Positions 41,741-49,604 of a stretch of 64,000 nucleotides of DNA are shown piece by piece. Location: contig NZ_AUCQ01000003.1 of the NCBI RefSeq assembly GCF_000429845.1, forward strand, positions 166,368 to 230,367. The letters run 5' to 3'. Each line of letters opens with the position of its first letter. Position 1 is the stretch's first letter. The notes below the pieces were generated by a model. That model saw nothing but the letters and a program-made list of their open reading frames with translations. It was not told the origin of the DNA and searched no databases. This DNA is from Comamonas composti DSM 21721 (lineage in GTDB: Bacteria > Pseudomonadota > Gammaproteobacteria > Burkholderiales > Burkholderiaceae_C). The position numbers were made by a program, and so were the translations under genes.

Positions 41741-42214
41741 ATGAGGCGCTTTTACATCATCGGCTTTCTGGTGCTCATGGCGTTCGACACCCTGGCCCAG
41801 CTGAGCTTCAAGCAGGCCGGCAATGCGGCGCTGCCGCTGGAATTTTCATCCGCATGGCTGCTGCGCGTGTTCAGCCAGCCCTGGATCTATGGCGCCTTCA
41901 TAGGCTACATAGGCGCATTCTTCTCGTGGATGACCTTGCTGCAGCGCGCGCCCATAGGGCCGGCATTTGCGGCATCGCATCTGGAGATTCTCTCGGTGCT
42001 GGCCTTTTCCTACTGGCTGTTCAACGAGCAGATCGGCTGGCCGCAAATCCTGGGCTGCGGCTTCATCGTGGCCGGCATCGCCTGCCTGGCCGTGAGCGAA
42101 ACGCGCGAGGCCCGGGACCCGGAAGACGGCGCAGGCCCTGCAGGCGGCAACCCCGGCGCGGGCTCGGCCAGCGCAGGCGTGGCCCATCTTGCCGAATCCG
42201 GCCGCCATGCTTGA
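41741..42214 (+). CDS. Small four-helix SMR/EamA-like membrane protein, partner
   Basis: A 157-residue protein with four helices (FYIIGFLVLMAFDTLAQLSF, WIYGAFIGYIGAFFSWMTLL, LEILSVLAFSYWLFNE, ILGCGFIVAGIACLAV) and a soluble acidic/glycine tail of about 35 residues. The FDTLAQLSFKQAG start mirrors VDSGGQLAFKAAA in the preceding protein, which suggests an ancient duplication and a heterodimer. EmrE-like PIGPAFAASHLE marks the second half. ArnE/ArnF of the aminoarabinose pathway show the same two-gene arrangement, but sequence identity was not tested. Confidence 0.8.
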   Translation: MRRFYIIGFLVLMAFDTLAQLSFKQAGNAALPLEFSSAWLLRVFSQPWIYGAFIGYIGAFFSWMTLLQRAPIGPAFAASHLEILSVLAFSYWLFNEQIGWPQILGCGFIVAGIACLAVSETREARDPEDGAGPAGGNPGAGSASAGVAHLAESGRHA

Positions 42215-43445
42215 ATTCGCTGCACCGCCCACGGCCGGGCTGCCGCTGCGCCTGGCGGATCTGCGGCCATGGGGCAGGGAGGAACTTGCACCGGCACTGG
42301 CGCAGTGGCTGGGGCTTGCCTCGGTGCAGCTGACCTGCTCGGGCACCTCGGCCCTGCTGCTTGCCCTGCGCACGCTGCGCGCCCTGGAGCCGCAGCGCGA
42401 TGAAGTCATCGTCCCCGCCTATACCTGCCCGCTGGTGGCCCTGGCCGTGGCGCGCTGCGGGCTGCGGCTGCGCCTGTGCGATTTGCGCAGCGATGCGCTG
42501 GACATGGATGGTGACGTCCTGCGCAGCCTTTGCGGCCCGCAGACCCTGGCCGTGCTGCCCACGCACTTGTGCGGGCGCGTGGCCGATGTGGCCCAGGCCA
42601 TGGCCTGCGCGCGTGTGGTCGGAGCCTATGTGATCGAAGACGCGGCCCAGGCCCTGGGCGCGCGCGTCGGCCTGCCCCATGGAGAGGAGCCCGTGGGCTG
42701 GCAGGGCCACATCGGCTTTTACAGCCTGGCCGTGGGCAAGGGGCTGACCACCTTTGAGGGCGGTGTGCTGGTGGCGCGCGATGCCGGCCTGCGCGCGGCC
42801 CTGGCGCGGGCCGGCGAGCAGGTCAGGCCCAGCCGGCTCTGGGAGCTGCGCCGCAGCCTGGAGCTCCTGGGCTATGCGGCGCTGTACCGCCCGCAGGGCC
42901 TGGGCCTGGCCTATGGCATGCCGCTGAAGAAAGCCCTGGCGCGCGGCGACTGGGTCGCGGCGGCGGGCGACGACTTCGATGACTTCATTCCCCAGCACCC
43001 TCTGGGCCGCTGGCGCCAGCGCGTGGGCGCGCGCGCCTTGCAGCGCCTGCCGGCCTTTCTGCAGCAGACCGCGCAGCAGGCCGCAGGGCGCTGCGCGCGC
43101 CTGGCCGCGATCCCGGGTGTCGAGATCGTGGGCCATGCCTGTGCCCAGGCCCGGGGCACCTGGCCCGTGATCCTGCTGCGCCTGCCCACGGCCGCCGCGC
43201 GCAATGCCTTGGTCCGGCGCCACTGGGGCGATGGCAGCGGCCTGTCCCTGCCCTTCGTCCATGTGCTGCCCGACTACGGGCGCTACGACCATGTGCTCAC
43301 CTCTGCCCGCTGCGACCGGCTGGAGCGCGCGCGCGACTGGGCTGCGCGCCTGGTGGCGATCAGCAACAGCCCCTGGCTGGATGAAGCGCGCTTCGACCGT
43401 TTGCTGTTCCAGATTGCTATCAGTACAGGAGCTGGTAGCGCTTGA
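42207..43445 (+). CDS. DegT/DnrJ/EryC1-type PLP aminotransferase
   Basis: A 412-residue sugar-aminotransferase-like protein. CSGTSALLLALRTL is the phosphate-binding start, EVIVPAYTCPLVALAVARCG and LPTHLCGRVADV are conserved, and YVIEDAAQALGA holds the PLP-pyridine Asp. FYSLAVGKGLTTFEGGVL carries the expected Schiff-base Lys178. Members usually transaminate nucleotide-linked keto sugars, but some use other carbonyls. It overlaps the second SMR gene by eight bases and is the last gene of the operon. Its final residues and stop codon lie within an R3 repeat. Confidence 0.88.
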   Translation: MLEFAAPPTAGLPLRLADLRPWGREELAPALAQWLGLASVQLTCSGTSALLLALRTLRALEPQRDEVIVPAYTCPLVALAVARCGLRLRLCDLRSDALDMDGDVLRSLCGPQTLAVLPTHLCGRVADVAQAMACARVVGAYVIEDAAQALGARVGLPHGEEPVGWQGHIGFYSLAVGKGLTTFEGGVLVARDAGLRAALARAGEQVRPSRLWELRRSLELLGYAALYRPQGLGLAYGMPLKKALARGDWVAAAGDDFDDFIPQHPLGRWRQRVGARALQRLPAFLQQTAQQAAGRCARLAAIPGVEIVGHACAQARGTWPVILLRLPTAAARNALVRRHWGDGSGLSLPFVHVLPDYGRYDHVLTSARCDRLERARDWAARLVAISNSPWLDEARFDRLLFQIAISTGAGSA

Positions 43446-43512
43446 TAGTCATGCGTTTGAAGTACAAATAGCTGTCAAACAAAGGCTCAGCCAGCGCTAA
43501 GCGCTATTTTAT
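43425..43512. repeat. R3 repeat shared by two convergent gene ends
   Basis: AGCTGGTAGCGCTT (43430-43443), inner arms GTTTGA/TCAAAC and a distal AGCGCTAAGCGCT followed by ATTTTATTTTT make an R3 copy. It contains the stop codons of both the DegT gene and the convergent MFS gene. The T-rich end and symmetry fit a two-way terminator. Confidence 0.65.
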
Positions 43513-44755
43513 TTTTCTTGCTCACGCCATCGCCGACGATGACGGCCGAGACCACGCTCAAGGCCAGGGCAATCGCCGAGCCGAAGAACACGCTGTGGTT
43601 CATGCCATGGTCGAGCATGTAGCCGAACACGGGCGCGGCCAGGCAAAAGCCCAGATCCAGCCCCGAATACACCGTGCCGTAGACGCGGCCCGTGGCACCG
43701 GGCGGCGACGCGCGCTTGATCAGCATGTCGCGCGACGGGCCGGCCAGGCCCGTGCCCAGGCCCGCGACCGAGGCCACGACCACGGCCAGCATGCCAGGCA
43801 GCCAGCCCGTGCCCACGAGGAACAGCAGCACGGCCGAGCCCAGCATGCAGATGGAGATCACCTTCTCCAGCCGCTGCACGCGGCCCACGAGAAAGCCGCC
43901 GACCAGCATGCCCGCGGCGCCGCACAGCATATAGCCGGTGACGATGAAGGCCGTCACGCTCAGCGGCAGGCCGTACATGGCCTGCATGGCGGGGCTGGCA
44001 AAGGTCTGTATGGCGCTCAGCGCGCAGGTGCTCCAGAAGAAGAAGGAAAAGCACAGCCACACCGAGGGCAGGCGCAGAAAGGCCATCGGATGCTCGCCGG
44101 GGACGGCGGACACGGCAGCGACTGCGGCCCGGGCTTCGCCGGTCTGGGCCGCACGGTCATCCAGTGCATCGCGGTTGATGACCATGATGACCAGGATCAC
44201 GGCCGCCATGGCCGCCCCGCACAGGCAGGCCAGGCGCCAGGAGCCCGTGGCCGAGGTGATGCCGGCCATGAACACCGGCGCCAGCGCCCAGCCGATGTTG
44301 CCCGATAGCCCATGGACGGAGAACGCATGGCCTATGCGCTGCGGGGACACGCGCTTGTTGAGTATGGTGAAGTCCACGGGGTGGAAGGGCGCATTGCCCA
44401 GACCTGCGAAGAACGAGGCCAGGAGCAGCATCGCATAGCCCTGGGCGGTGCTCGCGATGATGCCGGCCAGGGCAAAGCTGCCCAGGGCCGCGAACAGAAT
44501 CGGGCGCGCGCCGAAGCGGTCCACGGCAAAACCTGCGAGGGCCTGGCCCACGCCCGAGATCACGAAGAACAGGGACACCAGCACGCTGAGCTCGGCATAG
44601 CTGTAGCCGAAGTCCTTGATCAGCCAGGGGAACAGCGGGGGCAGCAGCAGGTGAAAGAAATGCGAAGAGCCATGGGCCAGGCCGATGAGGCCTATGGTGC
44701 GCGCATCGCTGCGCAGCAGATCCGGGGAAGCGGGTGGAGAGGAGGAGCGGGTCAT
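43487..44755 (-). CDS. MFS transporter
   Basis: A 422-residue major facilitator with about 12 membrane helices. It begins with the hydrophobic SHFFHLLLPPLFPWLIKDFG helix. The loop after helix 2 (FAVDRFGARPILF) matches the MFS motif D-R-x-G-R-[RK], and the central loop near residue 200 is hydrophilic. An RASPPGATGRVYGTVYSGLD segment is typical of fosmidomycin-resistance-like carriers. The substrate is unknown. It is divergent from an AraC regulator across 64 bases containing a perfect inverted repeat, so it is very likely controlled by that regulator. Confidence 0.9.
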   Translation of the reverse strand: MTRSSSPPASPDLLRSDARTIGLIGLAHGSSHFFHLLLPPLFPWLIKDFGYSYAELSVLVSLFFVISGVGQALAGFAVDRFGARPILFAALGSFALAGIIASTAQGYAMLLLASFFAGLGNAPFHPVDFTILNKRVSPQRIGHAFSVHGLSGNIGWALAPVFMAGITSATGSWRLACLCGAAMAAVILVIMVINRDALDDRAAQTGEARAAVAAVSAVPGEHPMAFLRLPSVWLCFSFFFWSTCALSAIQTFASPAMQAMYGLPLSVTAFIVTGYMLCGAAGMLVGGFLVGRVQRLEKVISICMLGSAVLLFLVGTGWLPGMLAVVVASVAGLGTGLAGPSRDMLIKRASPPGATGRVYGTVYSGLDLGFCLAAPVFGYMLDHGMNHSVFFGSAIALALSVVSAVIVGDGVSKKNKIALSAG

Positions 44756-44790
44756 GGCTGCATCTTAGGCAGCAAGGCCGCGTCTTGTAT

Positions 44791-44815
44791 GCGATAGTCG
44801 GCCAAGGTCTATCGC
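44791..44815. promoter_or_regulatory. Inverted-repeat operator candidate for AraC/MFS pair
   Basis: GCGATAG and CTATCGC form perfect 7-base arms separated by 11 bases (centre-to-centre 18 bases), filling most of the 64-base gap between the two divergent starts. The site ends four bases before the AraC-type ATG, suitable for autoregulation. Confidence 0.55.
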
Positions 44816-44819
44816 AAGC

Positions 44820-45794
44820 ATGCCAAAGCCCATGACTTCCCCATCCGCCAGTCTTTCCGGCCCGCGCACAGCGTCTTTTCTGTCGCCCGTGGAAGCCCTG
44901 TCTCCCCATCTGTACCGGCCCACGCTGCAGCGCCCGGTGCGCGCCAAGCAGCACCGTCTGTCGGCCCGCACCCGGGTCATACCGCACCGCCATGACTGGG
45001 CCCAGATCGCGGTCTCTCTCGATGGCGTGCTGCACCTGTCGGCGCCCCAGGGCACGCTGATCGCCCCGCCTTCCAAGGCCGTGTGGATTCCGCCGGGCCT
45101 GGTACATGCGGTGGCCATGGTCGAGGAAGCGGATCTGATCTCCATTTATGTGCTCCAGCCCACGCTCAGACACGGGCCGGCCCTGCCCGACCAGCCGCCC
45201 TGCGATGCCGAGGAGTGGGGGCGCTGCCGCGTGCTCGAAGTGTCGGCGCTGATGCAGGGGCTGATCGAGGCCCTGCCCAAGCAGGGCGATGACCTGGGCC
45301 CCCTGGACGCAGCGGGCATGCGCCGCGAACACCATGCAAGTGCCCTGCTGCTGGATGAGCTGCGCCAGGCGCGCGAAGTCAATCTGGGCGTGGACATGCC
45401 GCGCGACAAGCGCCTGCGCACGCTGTGCGAGGCCGTGGTCCTGGACCCGACCCAGCACGACAGCCTGGCCGAATGGGCCGTCGATACCGGCGCCAGCCCG
45501 CGCACCGTGGCCCGTTTGTTCCAGCAGGAGCTGGGCTGCAGCTTCACGGCCTGGCGCCGGCAGGTCGTGCTGGCCCATGCGGTCAGCCTTGCCGCACGTG
45601 GCCTGCCCATACAGCAGATTGCGGCCGAGCTCGGCTACGGCCCCAGCGCCTTCAGCGCCATGGTGCATCGCACCGTGGGCCTGCCGCCAGCGCGCTTCTT
45701 CGGCCAGCAGACGCGTCACGCGCCACCCACGGCCGTGGGTGCAACCCGGAGCGGGCCGGCTCACGCGGAGCAATCCTTTGGCGGCAGGCGGTAA
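44820..45794 (+). CDS. AraC-family transcriptional regulator
   Basis: A 324-residue regulator with an N-terminal cupin (RVIPHRHDWAQIAVSLDGVL, LIAPPSKAVWIPPGLVHAV) and a C-terminal double helix-turn-helix (LAEWAVDTGASPRTVARLFQ, GLPIQQIAAELGYGPSAFSA). That layout fits AraC members that act on a neighbouring transporter. It probably controls the divergent MFS gene. ATG at 44820. Its last 34 bases overlap the end of the convergent methyltransferase gene, so the transcripts are antisense to each other there. Confidence 0.92.
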   Translation: MPKPMTSPSASLSGPRTASFLSPVEALSPHLYRPTLQRPVRAKQHRLSARTRVIPHRHDWAQIAVSLDGVLHLSAPQGTLIAPPSKAVWIPPGLVHAVAMVEEADLISIYVLQPTLRHGPALPDQPPCDAEEWGRCRVLEVSALMQGLIEALPKQGDDLGPLDAAGMRREHHASALLLDELRQAREVNLGVDMPRDKRLRTLCEAVVLDPTQHDSLAEWAVDTGASPRTVARLFQQELGCSFTAWRRQVVLAHAVSLAARGLPIQQIAAELGYGPSAFSAMVHRTVGLPPARFFGQQTRHAPPTAVGATRSGPAHAEQSFGGRR

Positions 45795-46507
45795 ACCCAC
45801 AGGCCGTGGCGTCCGGGCCCGGGCCTGTGCCAATGGGGTTCCAGGCCCGGCAGCTGGAAATCCAGACTCACCACCCAGGCGCCGGGTGCGAGCTCGGTCA
45901 CGGCCTTGACTGCGGCACGCCCCATGCTTTCGGGGCGCTGGAACAGATACACCATGGCATAGCCGCTCCAGTCGGCCAGCCAGATGTCGGCGCGCCGCAC
46001 CTGGGCCCAGGGACAGCGCACGGCGCACATCCAGCGCAGCGGCCAGCTCCACTCCAGCCCATGCAGCCGCGCCTGCGGATATTGCGCACGCAAGGCCTGC
46101 AGGCCATGGCCCAGGCCGCAGCCCGCGTCCAGCACCGCTGCGCCCTCGGGCAAGGGCGCAATCTGCGCCAGCCCCTCCAGGGCGTTCTGTGGTGTCGGGT
46201 ACAGCGGGGCATCGCGCCAGGCATTGAGGGGATACACCAGGGCCAGCAAGCCCAGCAACAGCAGCCACGACCAGGTCGGCAGGCTGCCAGCCCACAAAAC
46301 GATCCAGGACAGCGGAAAGCCTGATGCTATGAGCAGTCTGCGCCACCAGTTATGCCCCAGCCCGGCGGCCAGGGAGCCCAGCAGTCCGCCCGCAAGCAGG
46401 CCCACCCACTCAGGCAGCCATAGCCCCGGCAGCAGGTACAGGCTCCAGGCGCAGAGCCAGACCAGCAAAGCCGGCAAGGGCCAGAAAAATAGGGTGCCTA
46501 GCTTCAT
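45761..46507 (-). CDS. Membrane-anchored SAM-dependent methyltransferase
   Basis: A 248-residue protein joining an N-terminal membrane region with a class I methyltransferase domain. About three helices are visible (FFWPLPALLVWLCAWSLYLL, LLAGGLLGSLAAGLGHNWWR and IVLWAGSLPTWSWLLLLGLL). The SAM motif is VLDAGCGLGHGLQALRA near residue 115-130, followed by LHGLEWSWPLRW. The acceptor is unknown; the anchor suggests a membrane or lipid substrate. ATG at 46507. It converges on, and overlaps, the AraC gene. Confidence 0.82.
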   Translation of the reverse strand: MKLGTLFFWPLPALLVWLCAWSLYLLPGLWLPEWVGLLAGGLLGSLAAGLGHNWWRRLLIASGFPLSWIVLWAGSLPTWSWLLLLGLLALVYPLNAWRDAPLYPTPQNALEGLAQIAPLPEGAAVLDAGCGLGHGLQALRAQYPQARLHGLEWSWPLRWMCAVRCPWAQVRRADIWLADWSGYAMVYLFQRPESMGRAAVKAVTELAPGAWVVSLDFQLPGLEPHWHRPGPGRHGLWVYRLPPKDCSA

Positions 46508-46864
46508 TTTTCAGCGCAAAAGAGTCTGTCCTGGTCAATCGTCGTCTTCTGGCGTTTTATCTGAGCGTGGTTTTCCCGGAGCTTTGCAAACGGGCAGTTT
46601 CCCCTGTTTTTTCAGCCTTCCAAGAGAGGGCTTGCGGTATTCGGTCAGGCTGCTGGCAACAGGCCTCGGCGCTGCGGTCGCCCGCCATGCCGGGCCTTGT
46701 GCTGCGCCCATCCTCGGGCGATACAGCGCCTTGCTTTATTGACGCGGCTCATCAAAGCCCCTCCTAATACCACGCTTCGGCGATAAGAAACCGAAGTTGC
46801 ATCTTGTTCCCTTGTGAAACATTTATACTCGCCCGCTTCATGGATCTGAGTCGGGAGAGACGGC
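46508..46864. other. Divergent gene-free interval
   Basis: 357 bases between two divergent starts with no convincing ORF. It is AT-richer near the Sel1-repeat gene, where TATACT (46824-46829) could be a -10 box. A ribosome site GGGAGAGACGGC leads to the ATG at 46865. Nothing else stands out. Confidence 0.4.
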
Positions 46865-47467
46865 ATGCGCCTTGTTCTATCAATCTGGTCATTGGCTGTG
46901 CTGACGCTGGCCGGATGCGCGGCGCAAACGCCGGCTGAGCAAATCGGTGAGCGCCCCGAGACCGTGCGTCTTTGCACGGGCAGTGTCTGCTCCGAGCAGC
47001 CGCGCAGCATCGCGACCTTTCGTGGCGCGCCTGTGGACACGGAATCCGAGCGCCGACTCCAGGCCTTGAGCCAGATAGCCGAGCAAAACCCCAAGGCCGC
47101 CTACGACCTGGGCCTGCGCCTGCTGCGTGGTGACGGCGTGACACGCGACAGCCACCAGGCCATTGAATGGCTGCGCAAGGCTGGGGACGGTGGTCAGGTC
47201 GATGCCCAGTTTGCGCTGGGCCAGCTGTACCTGCTCGGCTTTGAAGAGATGGGCCCCGATCCTTCCGAGGCGGCAGCCTGGCTGGACAGAGCGGCAGCCA
47301 AGGGGCACAAGGAGGCCAAGCGTCTGCTGCCTCAGGCCCAGGCCGCCAAGAGCGACGCCCACGCGAATTACCAGGCCCGTGAGGAAGAGCGCCAATCCTG
47401 GGGCTACTGGTACAGCAGCGCACCCTATTACTGGGTCTGGGGGCACTCGGGCTGGGTGCTGCGCTGA
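46865..47467 (+). CDS. Sel1-repeat lipoprotein with aromatic tail
   Basis: A 200-residue lipoprotein (lipobox LTLAGC, Cys18). Two Sel1-like repeats are visible: KAAYDLGLRLLRGDGVTRDS with HQAIEWLRKAGDGGQ, then AQFALGQLYLLGFEEMGPD with EAAAWLDRAAAKGHKEA. Such repeats build helical scaffolds for protein interactions. The last 30 residues are unusually aromatic (QSWGYWYSSAPYYWVWGHSG), which may contact membrane or carbohydrate. The outer-membrane or periplasmic location is inferred. It is followed by a terminator and then the CsgG-like gene. Confidence 0.78.
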   Translation: MRLVLSIWSLAVLTLAGCAAQTPAEQIGERPETVRLCTGSVCSEQPRSIATFRGAPVDTESERRLQALSQIAEQNPKAAYDLGLRLLRGDGVTRDSHQAIEWLRKAGDGGQVDAQFALGQLYLLGFEEMGPDPSEAAAWLDRAAAKGHKEAKRLLPQAQAAKSDAHANYQAREEERQSWGYWYSSAPYYWVWGHSGWVLR

Positions 47468-47611
47468 TTCCCCACACTGACCCAGGGCGGCCAGCGTAGC
47501 CTGCTCCTCGTTCAGGCCGCAGCCTGCGCTTGCGCCAACTGCAGGCCGACCGTCATCAGGGCATTGCCCGAGCTGCGGCGTCCAGACCCACCCCTTCCCA
47601 CGCCCATCACA

Positions 47612-47636
47612 CCCAGGCAGGCATGCCTGGGTTTTT
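47612..47636 (+). terminator. Intrinsic terminator after the Sel1-repeat gene
   Basis: CCCAGGCAGGCATGCCTGGG forms a tight stem and is followed directly by TTTTT, a classical rho-independent terminator. It stands between the Sel1-repeat and CsgG-like genes, so the two are probably separate transcripts. Confidence 0.8.
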
Positions 47637-47666
47637 CCATCATTCCCAATTCAAGAGAAAGCAATC

Positions 47667-48488
47667 ATGTCCAAATCCCTTGTTTCGCTGGCGGCCCTGG
47701 CCGCTCTGACCCTGGCCGGCTGTGTCACCCCTGGCGGCGGCACCGTGACCACGGGCAATGCGGCCACGGCAGCCACAGGCGCGGCCGGTGGTGCCACCAG
47801 TGTCGATGCCAACCCCTCACTGGAGCGCTGCGACGCTCCCCTGGGCACGCTGGCCGTGGATGATGGCCGTGGCAAGGAGTGGTATGCCAGCTTTGGCGCC
47901 GCCACCAAGATCACCTCCATCGAGCCCCTGATCCGCCTGGCCGTGCAGCAGTCCAACTGCTTTGTGATCACCTCGATCGGCAACAACCGCACCGAAAGCA
48001 AGCTGGCCAACATTACGAACAAGCAGCGCAACTCGGGCGAATTCCGTGCGGGCTCCAAGCAGCAAAAGGGCCAGCGCGTGGCTGCCGACTACTTCATGGA
48101 GCCCTCCATCATCATCGACAACGACTCCACCGGCCAGCTCGCAGCAGGCGTGGGCGGCCTGTTCGGCAGCGTGGGTGCGTTGGTCGGCGGCGCCATGCAA
48201 AGCAAGGTTTCGGTCGTGACCCTGTCCATGTTCGATATCCGCTCGGGCGTGCAGATCTCGATCTCCGAAGGCAACTCCACGGCCACCAACTTCGGTGCGG
48301 CCATGGGCGCCTTTGGCGGCAGCGTCGGCGGTGGCCTGGGTGGCTTCTCGCGCACTCCCGAAGGCAAGGCCACGGTGGCTGCGTTCATGGATGCCTACAA
48401 CAACATGGTGATCTCGCTGCGTAACTACAAGGCGCAGGAAGTCAAGGGCGGCCTGGGCCGCGGCGGCCAGCTGAAGGTCGGCAAGTAA
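47667..48488 (+). CDS. CsgG-family outer-membrane lipoprotein
   Basis: A 273-residue lipoprotein (lipobox LTLAGC, Cys19), close to the length of E. coli CsgG. It has DPLIRLAVQQSNCF-like IEPLIRLAVQQSNCFVITS, the DYFMEPSIIIDND segment, and SKVSVVTLSMFDIRSGVQIS typical of the CsgG/HfaB domain. CsgG forms a nonameric secretion pore for curli subunits; HfaB anchors holdfast. No curli or holdfast genes are nearby. ATG at 47667 follows AAGAGAAAGC. A strong terminator follows the gene. Confidence 0.87.
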   Translation: MSKSLVSLAALAALTLAGCVTPGGGTVTTGNAATAATGAAGGATSVDANPSLERCDAPLGTLAVDDGRGKEWYASFGAATKITSIEPLIRLAVQQSNCFVITSIGNNRTESKLANITNKQRNSGEFRAGSKQQKGQRVAADYFMEPSIIIDNDSTGQLAAGVGGLFGSVGALVGGAMQSKVSVVTLSMFDIRSGVQISISEGNSTATNFGAAMGAFGGSVGGGLGGFSRTPEGKATVAAFMDAYNNMVISLRNYKAQEVKGGLGRGGQLKVGK

Positions 48489-48501
48489 GCCTCCGGGTAG
48501 G

Positions 48502-48533
48502 CTGCAAAAAACTCCTTCGGAAGTTTTTTGCAG
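48502..48533. terminator. Bidirectional intrinsic terminator
   Basis: CTGCAAAAAACT and AGTTTTTTGCAG are perfect 12-base arms around a CTTCGG-containing loop. A-rich and T-rich ends make it active in both directions. It separates the converging CsgG-like and LacI-type genes. Confidence 0.85.
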
Positions 48534-48569
48534 CAGCCACACGAGAGTGGGCAAGCGTGGGGGCCTGTT

Positions 48570-49604
48570 TCATTCGTCCTCAGCCCAAGGCGCATGCGGG
48601 CCTGCCGCCACGGAGCTGCGCCAGATGATTTGCGCAGGAAACTCGCGCTGCACTGGCAGATCCAGCCCGTAGCAGTTGTTGAGCAGGTGGCGGCAGCCAT
48701 GGACGGCCACGGCATGCATGGGCACGTGCACCGTGGTCAGCGGCGGTGTGCCATAAGCCGCGACCGGACTGTCGTCAAAGCCCATGACCGAAACCTCCTG
48801 AGGCACGCGCAGGCCTGCGGCCGCAAATCGGGAGATGGCGCCAATCGCCATCTCGTCATTGGCGCAGAACAGGGCCGTATAGTCGCGGCCTGCGCCAGCG
48901 AGCAGGCGGGCGGCGGCTTCACTGCCGCTCGCAAAGCTGAAGTCGCCCTCCAGGCGGTGTTCTGTCCTGAGGGCAAGACCATGGCGTGCCAGCTCGGCCT
49001 CGAAGCCCGCGATCCGGGCCCGGTTGTCGGGCGCATTGCATGGGCCGCTGATCACGGCCAGTGAGCGGTGGCCTTGTGCGAGCAGTGCCTGAGCGGCCAG
49101 GCGTCCGGCCTGGGCGTGGTCTACCGAAAAGCACATCTCGGCCAGGCCGGGCACATTGCGGTTGATGATTGCGAGCGGGCCTATGCACTGCTGCAGTACG
49201 GTGAAGTCCTCGTCATCGAGTGCATTGCTGAGCATGACGATGCCATCGCATTCGCGTTCGATCAGAAAGGCCACGCCGTCCAGCGCCTGCCGACGTGCAT
49301 CGCCCTGGCCGCAGCCGCTGGTGGCAACCATGTGACGCCCCACGGAGCGCAGTTCGGCATCAATGGCGGCAAGAATCGGGCCGTAGAACGTGCCCGTGAA
49401 AACCGGCACATAGACGCCCAGCATGCCCACGGATCTGAGCGACAGTGCGCGTGCCGTCGCGGAGGGCCGGAAGGCCAGCGTGCTGGCTGCGGCCTGCACG
49501 CGTGCCAGAGTCTCGGGCGCAATCGCACCGCGTCCGGAAATCGCGCGTGAAGCCGTGCCCACACCGACCCCGGCCAGCTTCGCCACATCCTTGATGGTTG
49601 CCAT
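48570..49604 (-). CDS. LacI-family repressor of the beta-glucoside operon
   Basis: A 344-residue LacI-type regulator. The N-terminal helix-turn-helix and hinge are ATIKDVAKLAGVGVGTASRA and ISGRGAIAPETLARVQAAAS. A periplasmic-binding-protein-like core follows, with GVYVPVFTGTFYGPILAAID and FDDSPVAAYGTPPLTTVHVP. It lies 187 bases after the ABC ATPase gene on the same strand, at the end of the uptake operon. The tandem TGGAA...TTCCA operators before the beta-glucosidase gene are its likely targets, with a disaccharide or glucoside as inducer. ATG at 49604. Confidence 0.92.
   Translation of the reverse strand: MATIKDVAKLAGVGVGTASRAISGRGAIAPETLARVQAAASTLAFRPSATARALSLRSVGMLGVYVPVFTGTFYGPILAAIDAELRSVGRHMVATSGCGQGDARRQALDGVAFLIERECDGIVMLSNALDDEDFTVLQQCIGPLAIINRNVPGLAEMCFSVDHAQAGRLAAQALLAQGHRSLAVISGPCNAPDNRARIAGFEAELARHGLALRTEHRLEGDFSFASGSEAAARLLAGAGRDYTALFCANDEMAIGAISRFAAAGLRVPQEVSVMGFDDSPVAAYGTPPLTTVHVPMHAVAVHGCRHLLNNCYGLDLPVQREFPAQIIWRSSVAAGPHAPWAEDE

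Noticed and set aside
41370..43445. Naming the genes arnE, arnF and arnB
   Set aside because: Other Arn genes are missing and similarity is at fold and arrangement level only.
44157..46346. Long minus-strand open frame across the MFS, AraC and methyltransferase genes
   Set aside because: It crosses three well-supported genes in other frames and shows no domain; a product of high GC content.
47667..48488. Curli secretion locus
   Set aside because: Only the CsgG-like protein is present; no CsgA, B, E, F or D equivalent was seen around it.
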